Assembly (NCBI GenBank): GCA_963978905.1
Contig: OZ022257.1
Location: 26,675,274 to 26,739,273 of the forward strand
Source of the DNA: Trichostrongylus colubriformis
Lineage: Eukaryota; Nematoda; Chromadorea; Rhabditida; Trichostrongylidae
Length of the DNA: 64,000 bases
Direction of reading: 5' to 3'
Shown: one piece after another, positions 12,098 to 23,389 of the stretch
Numbering within the stretch: the first letter of the stretch is position 1
Layout of the letters: every line of letters begins with the position of its first letter
Position numbers and translations under genes: made by a program
Notes under the pieces: generated by a model
Seen by the model: only the letters and a program-made list of their open reading frames with translations
Told to the model about the DNA's origin: nothing
Database searches by the model: none

Positions 12098-15000
12098 ACT
12101 AGATAACTTGGTAACTAACTGGATAACTCGTCTAATCCTTCCTTCCCTTTGGAATTGGGGAAGCAGGAACTTGAAGAAGTTGTTCACAGGTTTTGATGTT
12201 CCTTCTTCTCTACACTTTGGTACATTCAGGAATCATCAGAGAGATAGTTGAAGAGTTACTAGCTGTAACGTGCAGGGTCAGAAAATCATGGGGCTGTGTG
12301 ATGCCGAGCGTTTTTTGATGAATGAGAACGAAAGTGGTCACCTTCTTTATGAGCTCCTATGTGGCTCGTCACCCATGTTCATCCCCGAGTCGAGACCCTC
12401 AGCTGCTTTGGATAAGAAAATCCTAGTTCAAATGCGGATATTAGATGTTACTGGTGAGATTACCGTTTTCTTAAGGCTATGCACCATTGTTTATCTGCAT
12501 AGCCGAGGTCATAGGAAACTTGCAAGCTCCACTGTTGCGAGTGACGATGAGCGCTCCTCCGTAGCTGGTAGCAAATACAAATTATTGCCCACTGTCCGAT
12601 TGGACAATAGCACATGCTGACGGATATATCGGTTATACCAAAATGATGAGGTAGACCTTGTTCGCGTCTAGGAGATGGTTGGGGCGTTACCCCACTCTGG
12701 ATATTCATTGTATTGGTTTGAGCTCCCCTTATATATGAGCTAATGCTATTGATGAAGTAATGCTTCTTCTGTAAGATAGATGTTTCTTGTAGAGTTGCAA
12801 TATGGGCGGCTGCAAGAATCTGACGCTAAATTTTATCTGGCACACATAATGTGCTCTCCACGGCAGCATGGTAGGAACTTACATGCACGCTTAACACGTG
12901 GTGGTAAATTTTCCGATCAACCGATCATTTCGTCTACTAACGTAAGTCATGTGACGAAGGTTTTGCAGTGAAGGTCACTAGTTTATTTTAAAAAATGACC
13001 CACATACTCAATGCCTGCCGAATATGCAAAGTATGTAGTTCTTCTCACTTCCTAGGGTTACAAATTGGCCGAATTGCATTGCCCACATCGTGAAAAGTTT
13101 GGTTGAAAGTAAAAAAAGTGTGCGCCGTCTTGTGAGGGAAATATTTCTACGAAATAATTTTGGTCACGTTACAAATTGCCCGCGTTCCGTAACAATATAC
13201 TTCCTTCACTTCCAGGTACATCAGAATCCTCTCCTTTCAATCCGGGTACTATGTGTCCTACACTCAATCCCGTATTCCAACCACACGAGGCGCACTAACG
13301 GATCTGCGTCCTTTCATCTGAAATGATGTCTCATCAGATCAAAGGAAGCTCAAGCCAATTCAAAGAATATCCGTCACATCAAAAATATCGAATGAAAACA
13401 AGAAATGAATCTTCGTGCGGATGTCCATCAATCATACACAACGTAGAACATATGTGAAAGGTGGAAAGAATAAAAAAGGAAACCAGATACGAGGCCGACT
13501 TTGCATTTGCAAATATGTGCTGGAGCTATAGTTGGTCTAGCCCCAAACCTCAAGCTTTTGTGCAGTTGAGGTGTAATCACACTTCCTGAACAGCACTGTT
13601 TTTTATCTGCTCTGTGTTATGTGACATTTGGGAATTTATCATTTTGTGGCTTCATTTTGACATGTTTCGTCATCAGTCAGCAACTTTTTCCAATATTGGC
13701 TTTGCTGTTCGAAAAAAAAAATCTAGCGTTCGCCATACGCTTAACCTTTTCTGAAATAAAATGGCAAGTCATATTGAGGTCAATAGTGGAAACATGTACA
13801 TTATCTCATGTGGATACCAAAACTTCTTTATTTCTGCGTCCCTGTTGGCTCAAGTTGTGTTATAAAATAAAGTCAAGAAGTTTTTGCTAAAACAATGCTT
13901 GATTTCTACATCCTAAAAAACATCGAAACTATTACAGAGAGATATTTCCGTAGTATAAGCCGGGCAAAGTAAAATTTGCATGAATCATTTAACAACTACA
14001 ACATTGTTTTGTATGAACTGTGGAACCAGCATGCCGGTCATGCTCCCACTTGGGGAAGACTGGACTGTCCAATTCTCCACGCGGGTCACGCCAAGCTCCC
14101 ATACACCTTAATCTCTATTTCTATTTGACAACAATGCGTGGAAAGGTCTCTGCGCCGCAAGAGCGATCACTTATATCATTAGCAGCATTCCGACAGTCCT
14201 TACCCTACTACACTTCCTGCTAAAAAACAATCATTTTAGGTGATCGGAACAAACGAAAGTTCCGCAACCAGAGATATCCCGTTGCGATCAGTGAACAGAA
14301 TTTTAGATGACCTGATCGAGAAGGACAACTTAAGGAATGCCCACGACGCCATAGATCCTCTTCTGAAACCAAAAGAGTTGTCTGTAAAAAAAATGGAGTT
14401 CTTGGAAAGCTCAAGAAAAGCTGGCAGCAAGTAATCACACAGCTGTTACGGAAGACGCTGCTGGTGGAGAGCGCGCCTCGAAATTCTTTTGCCATGCTCT
14501 TTATTATGAAAATAGCTGCAAAGTTGGCACTTTGGAAGGAGATATAAGAAGATATGTACCGGAAAATGCTCACACCAAGTTTAAAGGGCTCGTAAAAGTT
14601 ATTCAGTGGACAACGACACCCTTTCACTGCCTTCACACATGCTTTGGCCACTATCCATGGAATGTGACCATTTGAGCTTGTTGCATGGCTTTCAACTGTT
14701 TACGAAGCAACTCTATGGATGCAATTTGATAATTTTTTAACAGAACTTTCCGCATTACATACTTCTACTGTGCGATTGCCCACAGTGCTGTGCGTTAGCC
14801 GATCCGCTTTTCTTCACTAGATAGAAGTACAATAATCACCGATCGACCATGATTTCGAAAAAACTTAGGAGGCAATTTTTATGGGTGAGCTTTAGTAGAG
14901 TCGGACTAGGCCCAGTCACGCGAGAAAACGGCGGCTCTTCGGCATGTTCGTGATTGCGAAGCATCTGTTACAGGCTGTTCCCAGTGCGCAGCGCGAAGCA

Positions 15001-15386
15001 ATCGAACTGAGCCGTTCTGATGCTCACTTCAATTTCGTTATGCTCACACCATGTGCTATGGAGGGGATCATATCATCAGTGCGGTTTTGAGATGGGGTCC
15101 CAGATATCAATAAGTTTTCTCATTGTTAGCGCTGTGCTTCATTTAATGTGTCGCTCAATCCCTCTCCCTCTTCTTCCCTACCTTTAGACAGCCTAATGCA
15201 CTTGTTCCGACACATTTCACCTTTATTTTAGAAATTTGTGACGTTCTAATGCGATCTGGCTCATACAATGACTCGCAGGGAAAAAACCATGTACAGCTCA
15301 GTGCTATCTTCCTCCCAGATTAGTTTGGACAGTCTCACCGATAGCGAAGAAAAGGAAAGATGGTGGTTTTGACGGCTGTAGATCCT
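12003..15386. other. Single-copy centre of the inverted duplication
   Basis: About 3.4 kb without recognised repeats. It holds several short frames (12270-12620 plus, 116 codons; 13621-13890 plus, 89 codons; the 14222-14668 region) without known motifs, and several TTTTCAG/TTCCAG acceptor-like and GTAAGT donor-like sites. It could hold a small multi-exon gene, but no gene model can be supported from sequence alone. Confidence 0.4.
14222..14668 (+). CDS. Candidate exon pair, unknown protein
   Basis: After CATTTTAG (acceptor-like, 14239) a charged frame runs to 14434 (starts IGTNESSATRDIPLRS, ends ESSRKAGSK). A second open frame then covers 14440-14668 (contains SKFFCHALYYENS and PFHCLHTCFGHYPWNV). 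A frame change or very short intron is needed to join them. A 143-codon minus-strand frame overlaps and is compositionally less protein-like. No family is recognised, and it may equally be a pseudogene. Confidence 0.25.
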
Positions 15387-17553
15387 CTATTGTCCCTTGG
15401 CCATGTTGCCAGAGCAACCGGTGGCATGCGTGGACAAGATAATCCATCTGTTTTAAGATTTTGGGACCTTTCCGAAGCATTTGACTGAGTAGAAGCGTGC
15501 AGCGATAAAATCTTTTCTGCCTCCGCAAATGAAAAGCGTTAATACGCAACCACATATACTGTTTAGTGGCTAACTTCAAACGCTTGACGTGCATTTTCAT
15601 CTACTAGAGGGAGCGGCTCTCAGTAATTCACCACTCACAGCCACTCATACGGAGGAGAGGCAATTGATTTTGATTTTTGATAAGTGCTAATTTTTGCCCA
15701 GCACGCCATGCAAAAGCTGCTCTAGGAGTGTTGAGTATGGCTGGAAGCTTCGGGCTCGGACAGCCCTCGTAGCAGCACTCAATGCTTCTCGAGCATGCGT
15801 GTTAGTCTATTGCATTACCGAGACCTCTTTCACCATAACTCAGCATCTTAGTGATATATTTATCATTAGCCGGATCCCCCAGCTGCCTACGGGCGCTCCT
15901 CTTTCTAAGGGCCCGGCTTCGCCGAGCTCCCTTAATATTTCACCAGTTGGCTCGCGCACACTACTGCGCGCGATTCATGGCGATGTTGTAAAAAATGGGT
16001 TTGATCGGCGCGACCACAGTTGTGTATGGTATTGAAAGGGATTTTTTCCTCTGCTTCCAGCGGAGCTATTGAATTGAAAAAAAAACAGAGAAGATGGCGT
16101 GATAGAAAAGCATTTTGGTGTTACTATACTTCAGTCGCTTTTCATTGAACCCATTTCGCACGTCATCGACATGAATCGCGCTCAGTGGTGTTCGCGAGCC
16201 AACTGGTTGAGGTCATCATTGGGATTTTGGACATTTAGACATCGATAGTTTTGTAATCGATTGCATCGATTGGTAACAATTTCTTCACTTGTTGAGCGTC
16301 TAATTCCTACACACTGATTGTAGATCCATATCCCGATTATCGACGTTTATCGTTTTTGTGAACATGCTTCACTACTTGGAATTTTACATAGTCTAGCGGT
16401 CGATACCCTGTGGTGATAAAATAAATAGGTAATAGGTACAAATATAGGTGTGTCATGATTATCAATGTAGATCGTAGTATCAAAAAAAAAGCATCACTTT
16501 TTCGTACGCTAGGCAATTCAGCGGTAGATATCAGAACATAAACAAATATGTTCACCTAATGACACTGAGCATCAGACGCTCTTGCTAAAGCGGTCGTATA
16601 GTAGTATCTAGCGATGTAATGGATTTCATCCCATCCGATTCCTAACGGTTCTTATCAGCCACCGTGAGCCGTTATCACTGAGGTCCCTGCACCCAACAGT
16701 ACCATTGAGGTCCCAGTACCCTACAATACCTGCGAATGTGAACATTCCACTGTTAGCCGCAAAAGCGTACCGGCCTTGATGACATTTTCCTTCTCACGCT
16801 CCTAATCGAATCATATCAACCATTATCAGTTTGATCGCCCACTATTAATGCCCCCGTCCCACTCTGCTAAGCACCCATGAGTGTCAGCGCTCTTAGATCA
16901 GCGCGAAAGGTGAAACGAATCTGACGACATTCGCCTTGTCATGCTCGTTATCGAATCTTTCAACCGTTACTAATGCGGGTCACCCACCATTAATGTCCCC
17001 GTCCTACCCTCCAACTGTGACTATGAACGCTCCGGTACCAATGCGAAAAGCGAAACAGATATGACGACTCTAGCCTTTTTACGCTCCTTATCGAATCTCA
17101 TCAACCGTTATCAACCTGGATCACCCACTATTAATGTCCCCGTCTTACCCCGCACAGCACCTGTGAGTATGAACGCTCCGGGACTAATGTGAAAAGCGAA
17201 ACAGTTATGACGACTCTAGCCTTTTTACGCTCCTTATGGAATCTTATCAACCGTTATCAATGCGGGTCACCCTCCATTAATGTTCCCGGCCAGTCCCGTA
17301 AAACACCTTTGAGTGTCAGCGCTCTTGGATCAACCCGAAAGGCGAAACGCCTTTTGAGGCTCCTTATCAGCGCGTATCAGCCGCTATCACTTTCGGTCCA
17401 CCACCGCTGGGGTTCTCTTGGCACTCCCTATATAACTTGTAAAATTCAGCCTCTCAGCTTTGCTGCCGCGAGATATGAATTTCGTGACAGACGGACAAAC
17501 ACACACACACAGACACACACACAGACATACTAAGCGAATTATATATGGCAGGA
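15387..17553 (-). repeat. Right arm of the inverted duplication
   Basis: Reverse-complement counterpart of 9812-12002, with the 550-bp flank (15387-15942) followed by Helitron H4. The arms differ by scattered substitutions and by short insertions such as the AATAAATAGGTAATAGGT stretch near 16420. Confidence 0.8.
15943..17553 (-). mobile_element. Helitron H4, both ends visible
   Basis: On the minus strand it starts TCCTGCCATATATAATTCGC (17553 downward) and ends ...CAACTGG at 15943. It therefore shows the TC start, the CTRR end and the terminal hairpin. The base next to the 5' end on the plus strand is T (17554), and the site matches the intact sequence at 48446, consistent with insertion between A and T. 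It holds about five minisatellite units (16640-17420). No protein is encoded, so it depends on a Helitron elsewhere. Confidence 0.8.
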
Positions 17554-17622
17554 TATTGGAAAACAGTGACAGTGGAACTCCAAAACTTTATTGAACCGCA
17601 ATTTGATGACAGTGGATGTCGG

Positions 17623-18087
17623 CTAAACCCTAGATTCAAGGCTGGCGATTTGCGCCTCAGTAAGTATGGCGAGTCCTCGGAGTTTTTCTTTAGGACTTTC
17701 AGCACCTTTTGGGTACTCCCTTATCCTAAGTTCTATCCTTGCCATGTCACAGCCTTCTTTATGAATGAAAGCACAGCAAAAATGATCGAAGAATTGGCTT
17801 CCTTTGTTATAATCTTCGTTTTGAATCTCTTGAGCAGGTGAATCTAGCCTTTTGTTGAGGGCATCCAAGAAGCTCTTGAGAGCTTCTTTCAGGTTTTCGT
17901 TTTTCCAGTCTTTGGGTTCCATCATCGAAAGATGATCGATCTTCTTGCGGACATCCATATAGTTCTCGGGCAAAGATAACCCTTTCAAGAATGCTTCCGC
18001 TAATCCCAACTCCTCTCTCGCATTTTTCGGAGCCCTACCACAAAGTGCTATGTTGTCGTTACCTGCAAAAAAAATGTCTACATTCAT
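17623..18087 (-). pseudogene. gag-like frame, possibly from a BEL/Pao-type retroelement
   Basis: A 154-codon frame preceded by TTTTTTTTGCAG, which could be a splice acceptor so that the true start lies further upstream. The protein is charged and helical (KKIDHLSMMEPKDW, LKEALKSFLDALNKR). It ends with a Cys-Cys-x3-His-x3-Cys cluster (CCAFIHKEGC) that faintly recalls a gag zinc knuckle. The matching frame in copy 2 (48568-48903) keeps most residues despite a 3-base insertion in a poly-T run. No protease, RT or integrase is nearby, so it is an isolated fragment. The family call is tentative; the frame itself is clear. Confidence 0.4.
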
Positions 18088-18252
18088 GGTTGTTGTAGAG
18101 GGTGGTTTAGGAACTTTAATGACGATGAACTGAATATGCTAATGACTGATCAGCGCTGATAAGAGCCGTTAGCGAGTGTATGGAATGAGATCACTGCTTA
18201 CTACTACTATACGACTGCTATAGTAACAGCGTCTGATGCTGTGTGCCATTAA

Positions 18253-18801
18253 AGGCACAATTCACGATAATTTTCGTGCGTCGTCTCGCTCCATAAGGAC
18301 TCTGGAGGTGCTGAAGAACCCGTAAGTGAAGAAAGGGCCGAATAATAATTTCAAAAACCATGGTAATTAGGTGCCCCTGACCTTTGGCTTGGACGAGCCT
18401 TCAGACCAGAGGCAAACATTTCGACAAGTTTTTGCGTGATAATATCATCCGATAAAGTTGCTGTTCCTATGGATTTACCCTATCTTATCTTTTCACAGTC
18501 GATATCATGCCTCTTATACACGTATATGCTACCGCTTTCCTGCTGGCAAATCGTAAGGCCGCTTCCATACTTTGCGCACCGACGCCGGCACGCGCGTGAC
18601 GGCGTCGGTGCGCAAAGTATGGAAGCGGCCTAAGATGGGTGTGGGTCATCTTGGGACGGTGGCCGCCATCTCATTTACGGGTTCTTCACGCGTTTGGCAC
18701 TCACTCTCGCGCCGCGGTGATGGCATACATGTTGCTCCTGTGGAAGCGGCTATCTACTCGGGAATGGGATCAAGATAGTCATATCATCGTAAACTGTGCC
18801 T
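18253..18801. mobile_element. MITE with TTAA target duplication (549 bp)
   Basis: The ends are inverted copies (AGGCACAATTCACGAT... and ...ATCGTAAACTGTGCCT), flanked by TTAA at 18249-18252 and 18802-18805. Copy 2 of the duplication has the unfilled site (TTGA at 49142-49145), proving an insertion after the duplication or a clean loss. TTAA duplication is the signature of piggyBac-type elements. A TA duplication with longer ends (Tc1/mariner) is the alternative. It encodes no transposase. Confidence 0.8.
18556..18631. repeat. 76-bp near-perfect palindrome inside the MITE
   Basis: The arms GGCCGCTTCCATACTTTGCG... and their reverse complement meet at CACGCGCGTG. Only one base pair (18588/18599) is mismatched over 38 pairs. 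It could extrude as a cruciform or be transcribed as a long hairpin. Confidence 0.9.
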
Positions 18802-19462
18802 TTAAATGACAATATTTTATGTTCTGATATCGATTGCCGACCTTCAAATTGCTTAGCGTTTCAAATGATGCTGTCTTTTGATACCGCGATCTACATGTGC
18901 GATCAAAATACTACCTAGATTTGTGTTAGAAAAGTAATTAATCCATTTTCTCATGAGGTACCACCAACAATAATGGATATCGACCGCTAGACTATATAAA
19001 GTTCCAAATAATGGTGCGTGTTTACAAAAAGGTGAGTATTGACAATTGTTAAATGGTTCTACCACGAACATGTAAGAATTAGATGCCCAGCAAGTCGACA
19101 ATTTGCTACCGATCGATGCAGTCAAGCACGAAACTATCGATATTTACACTACCTAAGCTCCTGATAGGGACCACTTCAACCGAAGTGTTGAATGATTAGT
19201 GGATGAACACATCACGCTGCTGATCCATTTACATCGATCGTCAACATCATTGTAGCAGATATATCGATCGCTCAATCATTTGGACCCCCCGAAAAGTGGT
19301 GGCCCTTCTTGGTGAAACAATATAAAGTGGTGAATAAATAGAATATCGAAAAACACCGGGCTCAAGCGTTGAACGCTCAGCAACTGAACGTATATAGTAC
19401 TCCATTAGGAATAAATGAAAACTACGACCACTAAAGTACGTGAAATTCCAAGTATTGATTGG

Positions 19463-19514
19463 CCTTTGTAGAAAGACCAGTTAAGCTAGCGCTTAACTAG
19501 TCTTTCTACAAAGG
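19463..19514. repeat. 24-bp-stem hairpin in the Helitron tail
   Basis: CCTTTGTAGAAAGACCAGTT... pairs with ...AACTAGTCTTTCTACAAAGG, one mismatch, 4-base loop. The same hairpin is in copy 2 (49803-49854) with one extra change. Confidence 0.85.
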
Positions 19515-19659
19515 TCGCTGATCGCTCAACTGTGCGTATCGCGGTGTGCAGTTATGCTATATGGACTTCCTCGATATCGTTTGATCATTATCTATCATTT
19601 CCATACTACATCACTCTATCCTGTTGTTCGCGCAGTACCGTGTGATAGCTCAACTGGTA

Positions 19660-20600
19660 TACGTTAAGGCGTGCAAAGGACGCCTCCCCAGCTTCGTTCT
19701 TATAGCAGATAATGGCAGATGCTTTTTTATGTGCAAGGATGGGGATATGAACTTCAGCCCAAGTCTAGGGAGTGGGATGGAGCTTCGACGTGTGAAGCAG
19801 GTTTTATGTGCAAGAAGGGTTTCCTTGATGAGAAACGGCTTTTACTGCTTTGGTATGACTTCTAACACACCATTTTACATCTACAATTGGATCATCTACA
19901 ATTAATGTATCTATACCACATCTACAATTAATGTATCTATACCACATCTGCAATTAATGTATCTATACCAACCTCTGAAACAGCAGTAAGACTCAATGTG
20001 TTATTCTAAACCCTGCAAAACGTGTTATTTTGCCCACGTTTTTCGGCAAGATCACCCTGACAGACCGACTACGTCAATGAAGATGAAGCTGCTGAATACG
20101 GTACCTTCCTCGAATCCAGGGCGTACGCCTTTCAGCGGAGACTGCGCCACATGTAGCCTTCTTTAATCGTCACTCTCCCCCTTCTCTCCCGCCCCCTCAA
20201 ATTAACGCTCTGAATTCGGAATTGGGATAATTCACTTCAAGAGACCTTCATTGCCTACATTACTCCTACCACTGTCTTTCAAAATCAGGCCACTACCACT
20301 ATGGCAATGAGGGCGGTGGGGCTTCTTATGAGAAGTTGCATATGCAAGCATCTTGGAGGAATTTTTGGGAGGTCAACTCGTACACTCAAACGTAAATTTT
20401 TGCCCAAGCCTCTGTGGGGGGAAGAAGGGGCTCCTTCTGCCTTCAAGACTCAGGTGAAAACAATGTCCTTAGTGGGTCTCCTTCCCCTCCCCGAATTACG
20501 TCTGTAAGGGTGGTCATGAAAAAAAGGTTACTGAACCATGACAGTCGTATACGCTCTGCAAGCCGGCTGTCTCGTCGGAGCCGAGAAAAAAAAAGTTTTC
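19660..20600 (+). repeat. Duplicated linker with a PLE-LTR-like stretch
   Basis: It contains a three-fold repeat of CATCTACAATTAATGTATCT-type units (19896-19970). At 20300-20420 there is a segment resembling 24955-25050 (GCAATGAGGG..GGGG.. then AGTTGC and ..GGTCAA), the terminal repeat of the nearby Penelope-like element. The frames here are short. Copy 2 repeats all of it at 50000-50940. Confidence 0.45.
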
Positions 20601-20601
20601 C

Positions 20602-22455
20602 TTGAGCAATGAGGTCAATTCCGTTCTCACTGTACCAGAAGATCTGAACAACTACGTCGGCATTGAAAGGGGACTAGAGAGGGTGGGCGGAAGCAAGGAG
20701 ATCGAGAGCAGGAATGTTGGGGAAGAGAATGTATTTGACCTGGTTATAGCTCTCGATGTAGCCATCTTAAGCATTCTTCGCAAAATGGGAGGCTCAGAAA
20801 GTAACCAGCACCACCGGAGAGAGACAAACAAACTGGACCATGTGTTCATAAAAGGACTGCTCCTCAATAGTGTAAAGAACATTAAGGTACTGGAGCTTCC
20901 TATGAAGGTAAAGGTAAGAACAGGACGAACAACTTGATAATGGAAGTTACACAGTGTGGAGAGGGATGATAAAAAGAGAAGAGTAATGGAGGCCAATCTT
21001 CCAGTTTTTGCGGACAGGTTAAGAGAACTCGGAATAGGGCTGCTGAGGATACACTGGGTGAAACTCGGAGTGGTTGCAGGGGAGATAAGGTGGCGCGGTT
21101 CTGAAGCGATGAGGCCAAAGCAGCAGTAAAACGGAAGAAATAAGCATATAAATTCGGGCAGAAGACACGGAGTCGAGAAGACCTCGCTGCCCATAAACGT
21201 TGCAAAGGGCTTGCCTTCGAGGATCGGAAAGCGATCGGTCCAGATGGGGCATAGATTGATGCAAGAAAGACGCTCCGAGAGTGCGGGATAGTGGCTTGCT
21301 CAATTCCTCAACACCGTAATCACCGAAGGAAGAATCCCAGATAACTGGAGGACTAGTACAATCATCCCCATTTTCAAGCAGAAAGGCGATACTATGGAAT
21401 GCTCCAACCACCGGGAGGTCAAGTTGATAACGCACACTACGAAACTGTAAGAGAGACTGATCGATCTGAGACCAAAAAAACTTAACTCTATTTCCCAGGA
21501 GGATACCAAACAATCCTCGACCTCAAGTAGGCCTTCGACTGTCTTTCCAGACCAGCACTGTGGAACGCCCTGCGAGAGCGGCATGTACCGGAAAGCCTTG
21601 TCGCCCATATAGGAAATTGGTACAACGGAACCTAGGCTGCCGTATGCATTCGCTCTGATTTTCAAATGAAATAGTCACGATAGGGGTACATCAAAGATCG
21701 GTCCTGAGCTCTTTCTCCTCTAATCGGATGTAATAGTAGAAGATTTTATGTGAAGTCCACTGAAGACCATCCTGCATGCAGATGACATGCCCTGGTAGCA
21801 GGAAGTAGGGAAGAACTTTAGGCAAAAGTGCAGAAATGGCAAGAATGGCTGACACAGAACGGACTTCTATTGTACGTTAAGAAGTCAAGCCCATAAGCAG
21901 CAACGATTGAGCAGAACCATTAACGGATCGTCGTGGGGAAACCATGGAGAAGGAGGAAGACATTCGTTACTTATGGAATGCTCTGGCTACTCGAGGTGTG
22001 GTGAACCAGGCCGTGAAGGAGCGAATTAGCATGGCCTGGACTCACAGGAATCCTGTATAATCGACGACGCTTCAGGAGTGTTGAGGGCGATGTGTACCGA
22101 AAATCGATCAGGTTCGCAGTGCTATACGGGAGCGATTGCTGGTCCATAACGAAGGTACACGAATGACAGCTACAAACAGATGAAATAAGGATGTCAAATG
22201 GGAGTGTGGCAGGACACGACCGGACTGGGTCAAAGCGAGGACGTGAGAGCGGTTATGCAAACAGCTTCTCTCAAAATAAACTTGTGAAAGCAGAGGCTGC
22301 GATGCTATCGACAGTGCCGAGAAGATTAGAAAACCGAAAAAAAACACCAGACTCGAAGCGCAAGGGAAGCGATCACGTGGATCCCCAAGGATGCCTTGGA
22401 TAGAAATAAATGGCGACGTCCGGCAAGAATAGCGGACCCTGCTGCGACGCTAATT
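20602..22455 (+). pseudogene. Non-LTR retrotransposon (LINE) endonuclease and reverse transcriptase, heavily broken
   Basis: The first frame (20602-20937) has the layout of an AP-type endonuclease end: DLNNYVGIERGLERV, then NKLDHVFIKG in the place of the usual QIDYVLI motif. Further pieces give the RT region: IPDNWRTSTIIPIFKQKGD, a motif-A-like DLK.AFDCLSRPALWNAL, a GVHQRSVLS stretch, LHADD (catalytic motif C) and AVLYGSDCWSITK at the C-terminus. Many stops and frameshifts separate them, so the element is dead. The clade (CR1, RTE or a related plant/animal group) is not determined. The minus-strand frames opposite it are shadows. Confidence 0.7.
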
Positions 22456-23170
22456 TTGTTTTCGATTGCATCCATTGGTAGCAATTTCTCTAATTGCTGA
22501 GCATCTAATTGCTAAGTACTGTTGGTGGATCCATAGGCCAGTTATCGATGCTTATCGTCTTTGTAAACATTTACCACTACTTGGAATTCTAAATAGCCTA
22601 GCGGTCGATACCCAGCATTGTTGCCCCATGAGAAGGAGGGACCACCTCTTTCCCCATGCGAATGTTTCCTCATTTACCGGAATTTCCTCCTAATTTTATC
22701 TTATCGCGTGAATCATGGACTTCTTTCTCCACGTCGCCACTTTGGAAAAGCCCGTCCAGTGCCAGGTGTGCTCGGAGTGGGTAGGCTAGATAGGAGATGA
22801 CTCGAGCTGGCTTAGCCGTGAGCGCTTGCCGCGAAGGCGCAAAAAAATGTGCAGCTTAACAGTTGCCAGAGGATCTATCTACCCTAAGCTGTGTTACAGT
22901 TTGATTATCGCGGGAGGTGCCTTTAATTGTCACCTACTATACTCTGACTAATCCTATCCTATAACGGCTAATAGGAGCTTCAAAGAGTCACTAGTAAGTG
23001 AATGGAGAAATGCTGTACACCGCTGACTACTACAAAACAACCCCCATAATCACAGTGTCTGATGCTCAGTACCATTGACTAACCATATTTGAACTATAAT
23101 CTGATATCAGTCGCGCAGTGTATCTGCATCCTCTGAGAAATCATAAACATCAGTAACCAGTGCATGGATC
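22456..23170. mobile_element. Helitron remnants, rearranged
   Basis: 22456-22622 resembles the reverse strand of the Helitron body (GGTAGCAATTTCTCTAATTG, TAGCGGTCGATACCCAGCA). 22960-23110 resembles the forward body (ACTACTACAAAACAACCCCC, GTGTCTGATGCTCAGTACC). Compared with copy 2, a stretch of about 0.9 kb is missing at about 22630-22650. Confidence 0.5.
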
Positions 23171-23389
23171 TACCACAAACATACAGCAATTAGATGCACT
23201 GAATGGTCATAATGCCTCCATTCAAAGTGATCTGATCCACAACTAACGAACCCTAAACTGTCCAAATTCCGAAACTGTGACCACAACAACATAAGCGCTA
23301 AATGAGAGAGTAGTGATGAATTTCGGTTCTGTTCCTTGTAACAAGGGATAGATCGGTAAACCATCGGACTTCCGAAATGTGGTAGATGT

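Larger units (their letters stand above)
18087..19657 (+). mobile_element. Helitron 3' half in copy 1, interrupted by the MITE
   Basis: From about 18115 the sequence shares landmarks with the Helitron bodies (CTACTATACGACTGCTATAG, GCGTCTGATGCT, TTTTATGTTCTGATATC). It ends with CGCGCAGTACCGTG, then GCTCAACTGG and T at 19658. It lacks the minisatellite. Copy 2 carries the same end at 49997. A strong hairpin sits at 19463-19514. Confidence 0.6.
17554..23115 (+). repeat. Large duplication, copy 1
   Basis: It matches 48446-54020 in the same orientation and is nearly identical from 18806 to about 22460. Copy 1 has an extra MITE (18253-18801) and lacks about 0.9 kb present in copy 2 (52880-53550). 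Relatedness fades after 23115, apart from a short match of 25285-25460 to 54170-54350. Its natural left part is now at 1793-2215. Confidence 0.9.

Noticed and set aside
20652..21194. 180-codon minus-strand frame (and its twin at 50992-51456)
   Set aside because: It lies opposite the LINE endonuclease region, which has recognisable motifs; the minus frame is Ser/Leu-rich shadow coding.
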